Of a stretch of 64,000 bases of DNA, positions 1 to 9,814 are shown one piece after another (position 1 is the stretch's first letter; each line of letters opens with the position of its first letter). Made by a program: the position numbers and the translations under genes. Source of the stretch: Opitutia bacterium (GTDB lineage: Bacteria > Verrucomicrobiota > Verrucomicrobiia > Opitutales > Seribacteraceae); contig PCBO01000004.1 in the NCBI GenBank assembly GCA_002730975.1, forward strand, positions 25,400 to 89,399, written 5' to 3'. The notes below the pieces were generated by a model. It saw only the letters and a list, made by a program, of their open reading frames with translations. It made no database searches and was not told the DNA's origin.

Positions 1-612
1 CTCGTAAAAAGCCGCGGTACGACGGGCGGCAATGAGCCAAGCCTCGAGGAGGGAGGTCTGCCCGTCCTTGTCGAGGTCGGCGGTGGAATCGCCGATGGCA
101 GTGGCCAAGAAGCCACCGAGGCGACAATAGTTTCGCTCCACTCCGCTGCGGGTTGCAGTGATCACCACGCGCCCCTTGGCTCTGAGACTGTTGTGGAAGG
201 GGGAGCTTGAAGAAGCGCAATTGACAATGACCAAAGGTCGTTCGAAATCCTTCAACCACTCGGCCAGTTCGCCCGCCTCAAGGTCCGGCCCGTTGAGGTT
301 GAACTTCGCCTGCTTCCCCGCATAGGTGCCGTGCCCCAGCAACACGATCCAAAGGGGTTGCGGGCTTTTTTTCGATTCCTTGGCGAGAATTTTGCGCAAG
401 TTATCCTTGGGATCAGCTTTCTTCGCCTTACCCACTTGGCGAAAGGTGGCCTTGGCTTTCTTGGAAGCCGCCTTCCACCGGTCCGCCCACTTCGCGAAAT
501 CTTGGCCGTACTCCTCAGTGCCTGAGGCTCCCGTAACTACGATTACGGAGGACTTTTCGGCAGCGCCGAGCAGACCGACGACGAAGGGTAGAAAAATGAG
601 GGCGACACGCAT
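1..612 (-). CDS. Caspase-fold / peptidase C13-like secreted protease (3' end truncated by window edge)
   Basis: Manual reverse-strand translation, open to base 1: MRVALIFLPFVVGLLGAAEKSSVIVVTGASGTEEYG...QPLWIVLLGHGTYAGKQAKF...RPLVIVNCASSSSPFHNSLRAKGRVVITATRSGVERNYCRLGGFLATAIGDSTADLDKDGQTSLLEAW. Signal peptide, LLGHG and VIVNCAS motifs, and a D-x-D-x-DG..SL-E-A segment. ATG overlaps the upstream stop by one base (TGATG). Not listed in the ORF track because it has no stop in the window. Confidence 0.72.
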   Translation of the reverse strand, partial: MRVALIFLPFVVGLLGAAEKSSVIVVTGASGTEEYGQDFAKWADRWKAASKKAKATFRQVGKAKKADPKDNLRKILAKESKKSPQPLWIVLLGHGTYAGKQAKFNLNGPDLEAGELAEWLKDFERPLVIVNCASSSSPFHNSLRAKGRVVITATRSGVERNYCRLGGFLATAIGDSTADLDKDGQTSLLEAWLIAARRTAAFYE

Positions 613-2948
613 CAGGGAAGGCCCTTTCTTCGGCGCAGAAACCACTCCGTCACAAAGCAGGAGAGAGCCAACATGAAAAATGGAGTTTGGTGCCAAACGG
701 GGGAATGCAACGTCTCGGTCACGGGGACCCGCAGGGATGGAAGCATCTCGACAAAGTCATCGAGCTCGGAAAGCGTGAGGGTTCGACCACCCGTTTTGGA
801 TGCCAGTTCCTCGAGGAGCGCTCGATTGGGGGCGAGGGAACGATATTCGGCGGCGGCAAAGTCAGTTGACCAGCCCGCTTGGCGAGTTCCCATGAGATTA
901 CCCTTGGGGTCGCGTACCTCGGTCTCGGCTAAATATCCCCCGGTGGCCCGAGGTACGAATTGGGTGGCATAAACGCCCGCATTCTCGTCATCCGTCTCGG
1001 CAGTAAGCGGAATGAAGTCGGAGTCCCCCATGATTCGCACCTTAAAGGTAACCTTGGCGTCATCGAGAAGTTGGAACTGCTGGTTGCGGGCCGTCACGAC
1101 CAGCTCCCGGCCAACTGCATCCGGAGATTTACCAACTGTCAACTCGATGAGCGCCGGAACATCGGCCACGAGCCAGCGAATCATTTGTCGCCACGCTTGG
1201 TTCATATCCTCATGATTTTCTGGATTGGCGAGACCCCATTTCCAAAAATCGCCAAGGAGCATCGCGGCCACCCGACCTCGGCCAAACTTGTGGGTGACGA
1301 TAGCGGGACGAGGCCCTCCCCCACCCTTTGTCTCGACGGTGGCCATGACGCTGGCGCCCGGTTTATTGCCGCGCACTTGATTGAGGGAGGAAAAGGTTGC
1401 CATTTCGTCAAGACGATTCTTCTCGAGTTCCTCCTTGTCCCGCAGGCGCATCCATGGTTGAAGCCATCCGTCGCGGGTAAGGTCGATGCTAAGATTGTCG
1501 AGCGCACTAACCTTTCCTTGCAGATCGAGATAGACCGGAAGCATGCCACCGATGGGGGTGCGCTCGTACTTGCCCTGCCGAAAGGATTCCTGTCCACCGA
1601 GCATAAGTAAGCCGCCACCACGACGGTTGACGAACTCTTGAACCAGCGAATGCTGACGGGAGGTAAAGAACTTGGCCTCGAGGTCGTCGATGATGACGGC
1701 ATTGTAGGCAAAAAGTTCCTCAGGCGTGGAAGGAAATCCGGTTTTCAATTCGTCGGCGTCACGTGTATTCAGGCGGATCAAGACGGGCTTGTCGTACTCC
1801 TCGGCGTCCTGATCCTCATTCTTGAAACCGCGAAAGAGAGGATTGCTGCTTTCGCCGGTGCGGCCCTTGAAAGTGAACTTCGGTTCCTTCTTGGCGATAC
1901 GAATAAGACCCACGAGAGCGACCTCGTCATCCTCATCTAGAGCCCTCTTAAGGAACTTGAATTCCCAGTTAGCCCGGCCCGAGACGTAGAGCACGCGATA
2001 AGGACCGGCGCCACGATCAACCACGACCACGCGCGAATTGTTAGCTTGCGTAGCTTCATCCGCCTTGCCCGATGCACTTACAGTAAAACGATAGAACAGG
2101 ATTCCGGGAACTGCGGGGCGTACTTGAAAACGAAAGCTCAGACTGGAGTCGGGTCCAGTGGCCGGCAAGGTTTGCCTCCGGGTTTTGGATGCAGATGAGC
2201 CGTTGGCTTCAAGCAACTCGAGCGTTGCAGTTATTTCCTCCCCCTCGCAACCATGCGCCTCAACCTGACCTACGATGGTCACGGGAGCATCCTCGAAAGC
2301 GGTTTGCGTGGCGGTTACTTTGCGCACGGCCAAATCACGTTCGGGCCCCCCCTTGCCGATGATTACGGGATAAACCGGCGGCAGGCCGGAAAAGTCGGGA
2401 AGACCAGCATCGAAGTCGGTGGCAACGCCATCGGTGAAGACCACGACACCGGCAAGCGGTTGTCCGCGAAAGCGACGGCCCAAGGTACGGAGGGACTCGC
2501 CCAAGCGGGAGGCGGCACCAACGAACTTCATGCCTTCGAAGTTAGCCAGATTGGCGAGACGGGTGTCGAAACGGTACCGCTTGAGCTCAAAATCATTGGC
2601 CAGCTTGGCCTGCCAGTTCTTACTTTTTGGCTCAAGGGCGTTCTGCAAGATTGCGCCCCGTGACCGGGATGCACCGGCATCGGTGAGGTTGAGCCCCTCG
2701 CTGGTGTCAGCGACCAAGGCGAGCAAGTTGCCTCCGGGTTTGGCCCTTTCCTCGGTGACCATCGGATCGACCAAGCAGAGCAACAAGAGAATGATTCCGA
2801 GAACCTTCAGCCCAATGCAAATCCTCCGGGTTTTAGGATCCGTCGGAGCCTTACGATAGGCCCACACGACGAAGCCAACGGTAACGACCAAAGCGAGAGC
2901 CACGGGAAGCAGCCATTCTTTTCCCGAAAGGTAGAAGGATTCGTTCAT
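612..2948 (-). CDS. Membrane protein with glutamine amidotransferase-like domain (VWA/BatA-operon associated)
   Basis: 778 aa; N-terminal TM helices, PYRVLYVSGRANWEFKFLKRAL...GGGLLMLGGQESF segment typical of GATase-like membrane proteins downstream of moxR/batA genes; C-terminal TM and RRRK. Confidence 0.75.
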   Translation of the reverse strand: MNESFYLSGKEWLLPVALALVVTVGFVVWAYRKAPTDPKTRRICIGLKVLGIILLLLCLVDPMVTEERAKPGGNLLALVADTSEGLNLTDAGASRSRGAILQNALEPKSKNWQAKLANDFELKRYRFDTRLANLANFEGMKFVGAASRLGESLRTLGRRFRGQPLAGVVVFTDGVATDFDAGLPDFSGLPPVYPVIIGKGGPERDLAVRKVTATQTAFEDAPVTIVGQVEAHGCEGEEITATLELLEANGSSASKTRRQTLPATGPDSSLSFRFQVRPAVPGILFYRFTVSASGKADEATQANNSRVVVVDRGAGPYRVLYVSGRANWEFKFLKRALDEDDEVALVGLIRIAKKEPKFTFKGRTGESSNPLFRGFKNEDQDAEEYDKPVLIRLNTRDADELKTGFPSTPEELFAYNAVIIDDLEAKFFTSRQHSLVQEFVNRRGGGLLMLGGQESFRQGKYERTPIGGMLPVYLDLQGKVSALDNLSIDLTRDGWLQPWMRLRDKEELEKNRLDEMATFSSLNQVRGNKPGASVMATVETKGGGGPRPAIVTHKFGRGRVAAMLLGDFWKWGLANPENHEDMNQAWRQMIRWLVADVPALIELTVGKSPDAVGRELVVTARNQQFQLLDDAKVTFKVRIMGDSDFIPLTAETDDENAGVYATQFVPRATGGYLAETEVRDPKGNLMGTRQAGWSTDFAAAEYRSLAPNRALLEELASKTGGRTLTLSELDDFVEMLPSLRVPVTETLHSPVWHQTPFFMLALSCFVTEWFLRRRKGLP

Positions 2949-2982
2949 GGGATGATTTCAAAGAACAGGTGGCAAAAGCCAT

Positions 2983-5900
2983 CTATTTTCCCTTGCCCAG
3001 TCGTTCGTAATAACGCCGCACAAGCTCATCGAACTTGCCGGGAACGGGATCGCGGTCGATGGGGACGAGGGCCTTATCCGAATTGAACTTAGCCAGTTCC
3101 TCCGCCAATTGCCTGCGAATCTCGTTGAGAGGCTTAAGAATATCCGCCTCCACCAGATCCCATGCCGGCTCCTTGCTGTATCGGCCAAATTCCTTCGCCA
3201 TCTTGCGAATATCCTCGCGCACTTGGCTCACTCGCTCGCGAATCTCGGGAAGGTCGACCGCCTCCTCCACGTCACGCAAACGATCCGTCCATTCTCGATT
3301 GTTGCCACCGGTTATGGGGTTGCCTCCCCTACCGTTTGAACCAAAGCCTTTCTCTAAAAATGACAACCGCCCGGGTTGGTCCGATTGGTTGCCGGGTTGT
3401 TTTCCCGGTTGGCCGGACTGCTGGCCAGGTTGATTACCTACTTGTTGCCCAGGTGGCTCTCCTGGTTGTTGCCCTCTTTGCCCCGGTTGCCTGGCAGCCT
3501 GTTGCCCGAGCTGGCCCTCCTGTCCGGCTTGGTTGCCTTGCTGCTGCGCCTGTTCCTGATCACCTTCACCTTCGGCTTGTTCGCCGGGGTTTCCCTGCGG
3601 ACTGCTACCCCTCCCTTTCTTTCCCGATGGGGACTCTGGATTCGGTTGGTCACCTTGGCCGGGGTTTCCCTTTTCGGCCACCTGTTCGTCCCTGCCGGTT
3701 TCCTGTCCTTTCTGACCCGAACCGCTCAGCTTGGTTTGACCGTCTTGTTCCCCGGTTGCCTCGGCCTTTTCGTTTTGCAGGGCCTCCTCCAATTCGCGCA
3801 ATTCGCGCTCGGCGAACTTCAAAGCCTCGGCCTCGTTTCCGAGTACGCTCTCGGCGGCTTTCTCGATACCCTTCTTGAGGTTGTCCAGCTTACGCTGGGA
3901 ACGATCGCCAAGAGTCTTGCTCGCCTTGCGAAAATCTCCCTCGCGAAGCCGATCGACGAGCTCTTGCTTCTCGGGTTCATTCTCCATGACTTCCTCAAGT
4001 GAGCGAAGAAAGGAATAGTCTCTCAAGGCATCTTCCTCCTCGCGAAGCAAAGTTGATGAGGCATCGAGCGATTTTTCCGTTTGGTCCTGATAAGCTTGTC
4101 TAAAGGACTGGTGGAGTTTTCGATTGAGGAGCGGTTCCGCCAATTCGGATTTCTCGACGACCTCCTTGACCTCCTTGAGCAAGCCCTCAAGCTTTTCTTT
4201 TTGTTGGTCGAATTGTTCGGCGATTTCTTTTTTGTCGTCCAGCGACTCGTCGGTCAGGGAACGTCGCTTTTCCTTGGCTTTGTCCTCTTTTGCAAGTTGC
4301 TCTCCGATCTCCCGCTGACGCTGAGAAAGCTCCCGAGCCTCCCTGCGCATGTCGCGGAGTTGCTCGGCAAATTTGTTTGAGGTCTTCTCTCGCAACTCGT
4401 CTCGCATCTCCTGCAAATCCTTCTCGACTCGAGTGCCCGAAGCGATGGCTTGGGAAAGCTGCCCTTTTTGCAATTGCTCGGAAGCCTTGTTCATTTCTTG
4501 ACGCGTTTGCTCAACCTTTCTCCGCTCCTGAGCCATCTCCGATCGATTTTCGGGCTTCTCCATACGCTGGTTGAGCTCATCGAGGTCGGCAATATTTCGG
4601 CGCTGTTCCTCGCGAAGGCGTTTCAGCTGGCGCTGAAGTTCTTCTTCCGTGAGCGGATCCTCGGCGGCCCGCAAGGCGTTCTCAACTTCCTTGAGCTTCT
4701 TGTTCAGATCATCCTGTCGTTGGGCAAGTTCCTTGAGACGACTCAACACCTGCAACTGTTCGCGTTCCTCGGAATTCTGCAGGCGTTGGGCTTGACTCTC
4801 GGTTTCGTAGCGGTCTTCCTCCTTACGCAGGTCCAATTCGTCCAACTGGCTCTGCGAGCGTTCACTACCGGGTTGTGGTTTGGACTGGCTTTTGCTCCGA
4901 CTACGGTTGACCTCGAACTCGTAGGCGAGCAATCGCAACAAGGCTTGATAGGCACTCTGTTCAGAGGCCAAGGCCGGCATCAGTTTCTCAACTCCCTCGG
5001 TCGACTCGGTTAAGAGGGCAACAGCCTTTTCCATATGGTCGGCGGCATCCTGAAGAAAATCCTTAGCCTTTTCACTTTCGGCTTTCTCAAGAAGTTCCAT
5101 CGTTTGCTGAAGCGCCTGATACTGGCTCTCGACGAGTACGGGCGCATCCTTCGCCAAGCTAACGGGTTGGCGATGGAGTTTCCAAGTGGCGTTGATGATC
5201 TGCTTCTGCAGCTTTATCAGTTTCTCCACCTGCTGGCTGAGCCCTTGCTGCTGTTCTTTCTCTTCCTCAGAACTCTCGCCCACTTGGCCCTGTCGAAAGA
5301 TTTCCTCAAAAGGTCGCACTTCGGCGAAGAACATGTCGCTAAAAGAGCGACGAGGTTGACCATCTGGGCCCGTATCCTCGGCCCAGAAGAACCAGCTGAC
5401 GAGTTGACCGGTTTCCACTTTCATCTCCTCGAGGGCGAGCAGATGCGAGGCAAGGGACTTGAGTTGACCGTCGACGACCTCGCCCAACTCGAATTCCTCC
5501 ACGGCACCGCCATCGAGATTATAGGATAAACCATGACGGAGCAGACCGAAGTCGTCCTCTATCTCCGCGGTGAAAGTAATTTCCTCCAAGGGTGATACCT
5601 CTCGGTCGCCGACCGGACTGACGATTCGAATCTTCGGTCCCTTGTTAGGGTAGACAACAATCTCTATCCGAGGAGAGATTTTGTTGGTTCGACCGGCGGC
5701 ATCGACAAGCTCCAATTTCCATTTACGCGTCTTGGTGAGTACCAGGGAAGGCAGTTCGACAAGCGGTTGCTCGGGGTGGACATCAAGCTCGACGCTCTCG
5801 TTGTGTTCTCCAACAAGACGAGCATCCACGACCTGTTTGTTGAGATGGAACCGATAGGTGAGTCGGGTGCCCTCCACGACGCTGAGGCGACGGGTATCCT

Positions 5901-6798
5901 CGATCGTCCGTTCGGGTATTCCGGTGTAAGCGGGATAGCTCAGCGTGGCGTCTGCCCGCTCGAGCTCGGGATACTCGAAAACGTTGACCGAGAAAACATC
6001 CGACTTCCGGCCATCGTACTCGACCTGATAGGCAAATGGCCCATCCACGCTCGAGAGGGTGGCCCCGTAGATGGGGTCCTCCAGATTCTTGACCAACATC
6101 AAGCGGCGAAACTGGCCATTCTGCGGAGTAACCAAAAGGGTGGCCTGGCCGGGGAAACCCGCACTGAAATGTGCCAGCACCGCCAGCGGACTACCGCGCT
6201 CGACCTCGGCATCACCCGGGTCCACCTTGTCGAGTCGAGCAAGTTTATTGCCAACCGGTTTTGCCTCTTCCTTTACCTGAGTTGCCGAAACACCTGAAAG
6301 AGTCGGCTGATCGACTTGGCTGAGAACGATGCAGAAAATCATGAGAAAAACCCAGGAACAGCACCGCAGCACACTAAGTTCCTTGGTAGGAACGGTCTTG
6401 GCGAAGCCTGTCTCGACAAAGGCGTCAGCCGCCTTGTTGATCACACGTTCCTGCAGGAAGTGAAACTTGCCCGTCTTCGGGTCGGGTTTCTGCTCGACAG
6501 CAGTGAGAAGCGTGGCGTGCAGCTCGGGATGCTTCTCTTCGATGTCACGGGCCACTTGCCGGTAGTCCACTTCGGATTGACGCCGATTGACAACAAGGAC
6601 CCCAAGCGTTCCTGTGATCAAGATGAAGACGATCCAGGCAACCGTTTGCTCGGGCAAGATGAATCCGCTTGCGGAAAGCCCGAAAACCAAGCAAGCGACC
6701 ACCGCCATCAGTCCCCACCAAACTGCCATCGCGCGCCACTTCCGCCAAAGATATTGCCGTCGAACAACGGGTTTCAGATAAGGTTTTAGTCTTGTCAT
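2983..6798 (-). CDS. DUF4175-like large membrane/coiled-coil protein
   Basis: 1271 aa; two N-terminal TM helices, beta-rich middle, long Glu/Lys/Arg/Gln coiled coil, Gly/Gln/Pro low-complexity tract near the C-terminus; start overlaps the batA-like stop. Confidence 0.7.
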   Translation of the reverse strand: MTRLKPYLKPVVRRQYLWRKWRAMAVWWGLMAVVACLVFGLSASGFILPEQTVAWIVFILITGTLGVLVVNRRQSEVDYRQVARDIEEKHPELHATLLTAVEQKPDPKTGKFHFLQERVINKAADAFVETGFAKTVPTKELSVLRCCSWVFLMIFCIVLSQVDQPTLSGVSATQVKEEAKPVGNKLARLDKVDPGDAEVERGSPLAVLAHFSAGFPGQATLLVTPQNGQFRRLMLVKNLEDPIYGATLSSVDGPFAYQVEYDGRKSDVFSVNVFEYPELERADATLSYPAYTGIPERTIEDTRRLSVVEGTRLTYRFHLNKQVVDARLVGEHNESVELDVHPEQPLVELPSLVLTKTRKWKLELVDAAGRTNKISPRIEIVVYPNKGPKIRIVSPVGDREVSPLEEITFTAEIEDDFGLLRHGLSYNLDGGAVEEFELGEVVDGQLKSLASHLLALEEMKVETGQLVSWFFWAEDTGPDGQPRRSFSDMFFAEVRPFEEIFRQGQVGESSEEEKEQQQGLSQQVEKLIKLQKQIINATWKLHRQPVSLAKDAPVLVESQYQALQQTMELLEKAESEKAKDFLQDAADHMEKAVALLTESTEGVEKLMPALASEQSAYQALLRLLAYEFEVNRSRSKSQSKPQPGSERSQSQLDELDLRKEEDRYETESQAQRLQNSEEREQLQVLSRLKELAQRQDDLNKKLKEVENALRAAEDPLTEEELQRQLKRLREEQRRNIADLDELNQRMEKPENRSEMAQERRKVEQTRQEMNKASEQLQKGQLSQAIASGTRVEKDLQEMRDELREKTSNKFAEQLRDMRREARELSQRQREIGEQLAKEDKAKEKRRSLTDESLDDKKEIAEQFDQQKEKLEGLLKEVKEVVEKSELAEPLLNRKLHQSFRQAYQDQTEKSLDASSTLLREEEDALRDYSFLRSLEEVMENEPEKQELVDRLREGDFRKASKTLGDRSQRKLDNLKKGIEKAAESVLGNEAEALKFAERELRELEEALQNEKAEATGEQDGQTKLSGSGQKGQETGRDEQVAEKGNPGQGDQPNPESPSGKKGRGSSPQGNPGEQAEGEGDQEQAQQQGNQAGQEGQLGQQAARQPGQRGQQPGEPPGQQVGNQPGQQSGQPGKQPGNQSDQPGRLSFLEKGFGSNGRGGNPITGGNNREWTDRLRDVEEAVDLPEIRERVSQVREDIRKMAKEFGRYSKEPAWDLVEADILKPLNEIRRQLAEELAKFNSDKALVPIDRDPVPGKFDELVRRYYERLGKGK

Positions 6799-8876
6799 AC
6801 CGATTCCTCAGTTTGGGCCACAAGGGCTGATCGACGCCAGGTGCGTCCACCCAACCAAGTTTCTGATATTGCCAGCAGAATCGCCCCGACTATCAGCCAA
6901 CGCCACATTTCTTGACGTTTCTCGAGCTGCTCGTCCAGCAAGACTTGCCTTCGGTCTTGGGAAAGCGCCACCTGCGCCATATCCCTCGAGGCAAGTGGAA
7001 GCGCCAGCCCTTCGAGTCGCTCCTCGGAGATAGGGGCAGTATGGCTTTCCGTAGGAGGTAGATTTACCGAAAAGGTGGCGTTTCGAGCACCCTTTAGAGA
7101 GTAGATGCCAGGTTGTTCCGCAAAAAACTCATCGACCGTACCCGACAACCGGATGGTGCCTGCAGGACCCTCCACTTCACGGCTCGCAGTATGTTCGGTA
7201 GAGACGTTGATAGGACGGCCCACAAGGTTAGTAGCCTTAAAGGGGGAGAAGATTCGTCCCATGTCCATCATTGAGTAAAGCAACGGCACGAACTTGCTGG
7301 AAAGGGCGAGCTGACTGTCGGCGGGATGCCACCCACTGGTCAGGACAAGAAGATGTCCGCGACCGATGGGCAAATCTATGAGCGCCGGCGAATCATCGTC
7401 AAAACGAACCAGGACACGGGAACCGGCTAAGCGGGCGGAATCGATTGTCCGATGCTTCCAAAAATGGATTTTCGTGAAATCGCCGAAGCGAGGCTCCTTA
7501 AACGGCACGAACAACGGATGCTCGAAATCCAGACGCGTAAGCAAGGCGTACTCGTTTACCTTGGCCTCGTTCACCGGCACAGGGCCTGATGCCGCAAGGA
7601 CGCCCAAGGTGGAAGCGAGACCTTCGTTCTTCAACACCAACAGCACGGGATGACCGGACTCGCAGAAGGAACGAACTTCCTCGATCACGGCATCCGGCAG
7701 AGCCTCGGTCACGATTAGCAGACGATCATCGGGATGAATCAATTTTCCCGCCAAGGCATCGGGAGCATGAGCAAGCACCTCGACATGCTGCAGGCGCGTT
7801 TTGGAGAAAGCCCGCTCGAGGTAAAAACGCATGTGCTCGACATCATCGGGCTTCTCGTTGCCGACATAGTGAATGCGGATGGGCTCGGGTGCTTCCGGTA
7901 CGATAAAAAGTTGGTCATCGAAGGATTCGTCGTCACCGAGCAGAGCCAGACAGCAGTCCTTGCCGGAGGGTCGGCGAGGAGCCTTCACCGAGCGACTTTT
8001 GCCGGCAGGCAGGTACAGGTGAGTGACTCCGGTCATGTTTGAATCGTCGGGCTTGACCCAAGCCAAGCGAAATTGCTCCTGCGTGGCATCTTCGCTGTTA
8101 ACGACACGAACATGCAGAGGCGTATCACCATCGTTCGATTCCCGGGCGGGAGCGAGGGAAAGACCCGCGTTTCCGATAACATCCGGTGCCAATGGTTCCA
8201 TTGTGAGCTCCATACCCTCTGGCCATTCATGACCTTGCAGGCCATCCATTCGACTCCCTCTCTGCAAATCGCTCAGGACTACGATCCGCTTACGAGTCGC
8301 GGCATCGGTTTCATCTAGTATCTCGGCTGCCGTAAGGATCGCGTTGCCCAAGTGCGTGCCACCCCATCCGGGCTGGAGTCTACCCAAGGTTTCCCGAGCG
8401 ACGGCCGGTCGTTTTTCCTCAGGCAGGTCGTTCCATTGATCGAAGCGTAGCAAAGCCTTTGTCTCATCGCCGAAAGCCAGAATAGCGAGACTACCATCCG
8501 ATTTGGTTTTCTCGATCACCGTCTCAGCCTTTGCCATAGCCTTGGTCCAGAGCCCGTTCCGCTGCATGCTTGCGCTGACGTCGATCAACAGGACAGTTCG
8601 CTGTCTAGCATCTGGATCTTGGTCGGGAATAACGAGTTCCTTGAAGAATGGTCTGGCGAAAGCGAAGGCCAGCAAAGCCAGAAGAGTGCAGCGGAGCAAC
8701 AGGAGGAGAATATCCTCGAGCCGACTCTTTTTGGTTAACCGGGGCGCTTCGGGGCGGAGGAACATGAGGGAGCTAAAAGTGAAGCGCTCGCGCGACTTAC
8801 GTCTTAAAAGGTGAAAGAGGATGGGGCCGGCAATGGCCAGACCGCCCAGTAGGAACAATGGTGTGAGAAAACTCAT
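6795..8876 (-). CDS. BatA-like protein with VWA domain
   Basis: 693 aa; MSFLTPLFLLGGLAIAGPILFHLLRRKSRERFTFSSLMFL is the characteristic BatA N-terminal domain; VLLIDVSASMQRNG is a MIDAS-like DxSxS motif. Confidence 0.87.
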   Translation of the reverse strand: MSFLTPLFLLGGLAIAGPILFHLLRRKSRERFTFSSLMFLRPEAPRLTKKSRLEDILLLLLRCTLLALLAFAFARPFFKELVIPDQDPDARQRTVLLIDVSASMQRNGLWTKAMAKAETVIEKTKSDGSLAILAFGDETKALLRFDQWNDLPEEKRPAVARETLGRLQPGWGGTHLGNAILTAAEILDETDAATRKRIVVLSDLQRGSRMDGLQGHEWPEGMELTMEPLAPDVIGNAGLSLAPARESNDGDTPLHVRVVNSEDATQEQFRLAWVKPDDSNMTGVTHLYLPAGKSRSVKAPRRPSGKDCCLALLGDDESFDDQLFIVPEAPEPIRIHYVGNEKPDDVEHMRFYLERAFSKTRLQHVEVLAHAPDALAGKLIHPDDRLLIVTEALPDAVIEEVRSFCESGHPVLLVLKNEGLASTLGVLAASGPVPVNEAKVNEYALLTRLDFEHPLFVPFKEPRFGDFTKIHFWKHRTIDSARLAGSRVLVRFDDDSPALIDLPIGRGHLLVLTSGWHPADSQLALSSKFVPLLYSMMDMGRIFSPFKATNLVGRPINVSTEHTASREVEGPAGTIRLSGTVDEFFAEQPGIYSLKGARNATFSVNLPPTESHTAPISEERLEGLALPLASRDMAQVALSQDRRQVLLDEQLEKRQEMWRWLIVGAILLAISETWLGGRTWRRSALVAQTEESV

Positions 8877-9814
8877 CGATTGGCGTGGCGGCGGATGCTC
8901 TTGCCTCGACGCCGACGCTGTCTGAGGAAGTCGGACAACACACGATCCAGAGGCAGATCGGTGGTGACGGAAAGAAATTCCGCACCGAGTTTGTTACAGA
9001 TGGAGCGCAAGGAATCGCCGTGTTCCTCGAATCTGCCGAGGTACTTGCGACGGGCGGCAGCAGGATCAATAAAGAAATCGGACTCCGTCTCCACATCATG
9101 AAAGAGGAGGGCTTCGTTATAATCGAAATTCACCTCCTGAGGATCCAGCACTCGAAAGACGACCACGTCGTGACCAGTGGCGGTCAACCGGCCAAGTTGC
9201 CGTTCCAATTCATCAAGTGGAGTAAGCAGATCGGAAACGAGCACAATGAGGCCACGCTTGTTGACCAACTCGACGATCCGGCGAAGTGGCTTGGACAGAT
9301 CGGTCGACTTCCCCCCCGCCGGCTTCTCGAGCGAAAGCATGAGTTGCCGCAAGTGACCCGGCCGATTTTTAGCGGGAAGATAGTCACGAATATTCTCGTC
9401 GAAGCTGAGCAAGCCGACAGCGTCTCCCTGCTGGAAGAGAAAATAGGCCAAGGTAGCAGCGAGGGTATGGGCATAGTCAGCCTTTGTCCAGTCGAGGGAG
9501 CCGAACGTCATGGAGCGGCTTTGGTCGAGCAATAGGTGACAGCGAAGGTTCGTCTCGTCCTCGAACTTCTTGATGTAGAACCGATCGCTGCGGGCGAGCA
9601 AACGCCAATCGAGGTAGCGCGTATCGTCGCCGGGCACATACTGCCTGTACTCCGTGAACTCGGCGGAAAAACCGTGATAAGGACTCCGATGAATCCCGTT
9701 CCAAAAGCCCTGCACCACAACTTGAGAGCGCAATTCCAAGCTGCGAATCTGCATGAGGATGCGCGTATCGATAAACTCGGCTCGCCTGGGAGAAGACTGG
9801 ACCGATGGAGGCAT
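8873..9814 (-). CDS. DUF58 domain-containing protein
   Basis: 313 aa; SPYHGFSAEFTEYRQYVPGDDTRYLDWRLLARSDRFYIKKFEDETNLRCHLLLDQSRSM is the DUF58 signature; ATGA overlap with the neighbouring batA-like gene. Confidence 0.92.
   Translation of the reverse strand: MPPSVQSSPRRAEFIDTRILMQIRSLELRSQVVVQGFWNGIHRSPYHGFSAEFTEYRQYVPGDDTRYLDWRLLARSDRFYIKKFEDETNLRCHLLLDQSRSMTFGSLDWTKADYAHTLAATLAYFLFQQGDAVGLLSFDENIRDYLPAKNRPGHLRQLMLSLEKPAGGKSTDLSKPLRRIVELVNKRGLIVLVSDLLTPLDELERQLGRLTATGHDVVVFRVLDPQEVNFDYNEALLFHDVETESDFFIDPAAARRKYLGRFEEHGDSLRSICNKLGAEFLSVTTDLPLDRVLSDFLRQRRRRGKSIRRHANR

Noticed and set aside
960-1610. 216-aa plus-strand ORF
   Set aside because: Antisense to the GATase-like membrane protein; no start context or homology visible.
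3376-4002. 208-aa Leu-rich plus-strand ORF that looks like a membrane protein
   Set aside because: Artefact of reading the Gln/Glu/Lys-rich DUF4175-like coiled coil in reverse, which yields Leu/Phe codons.
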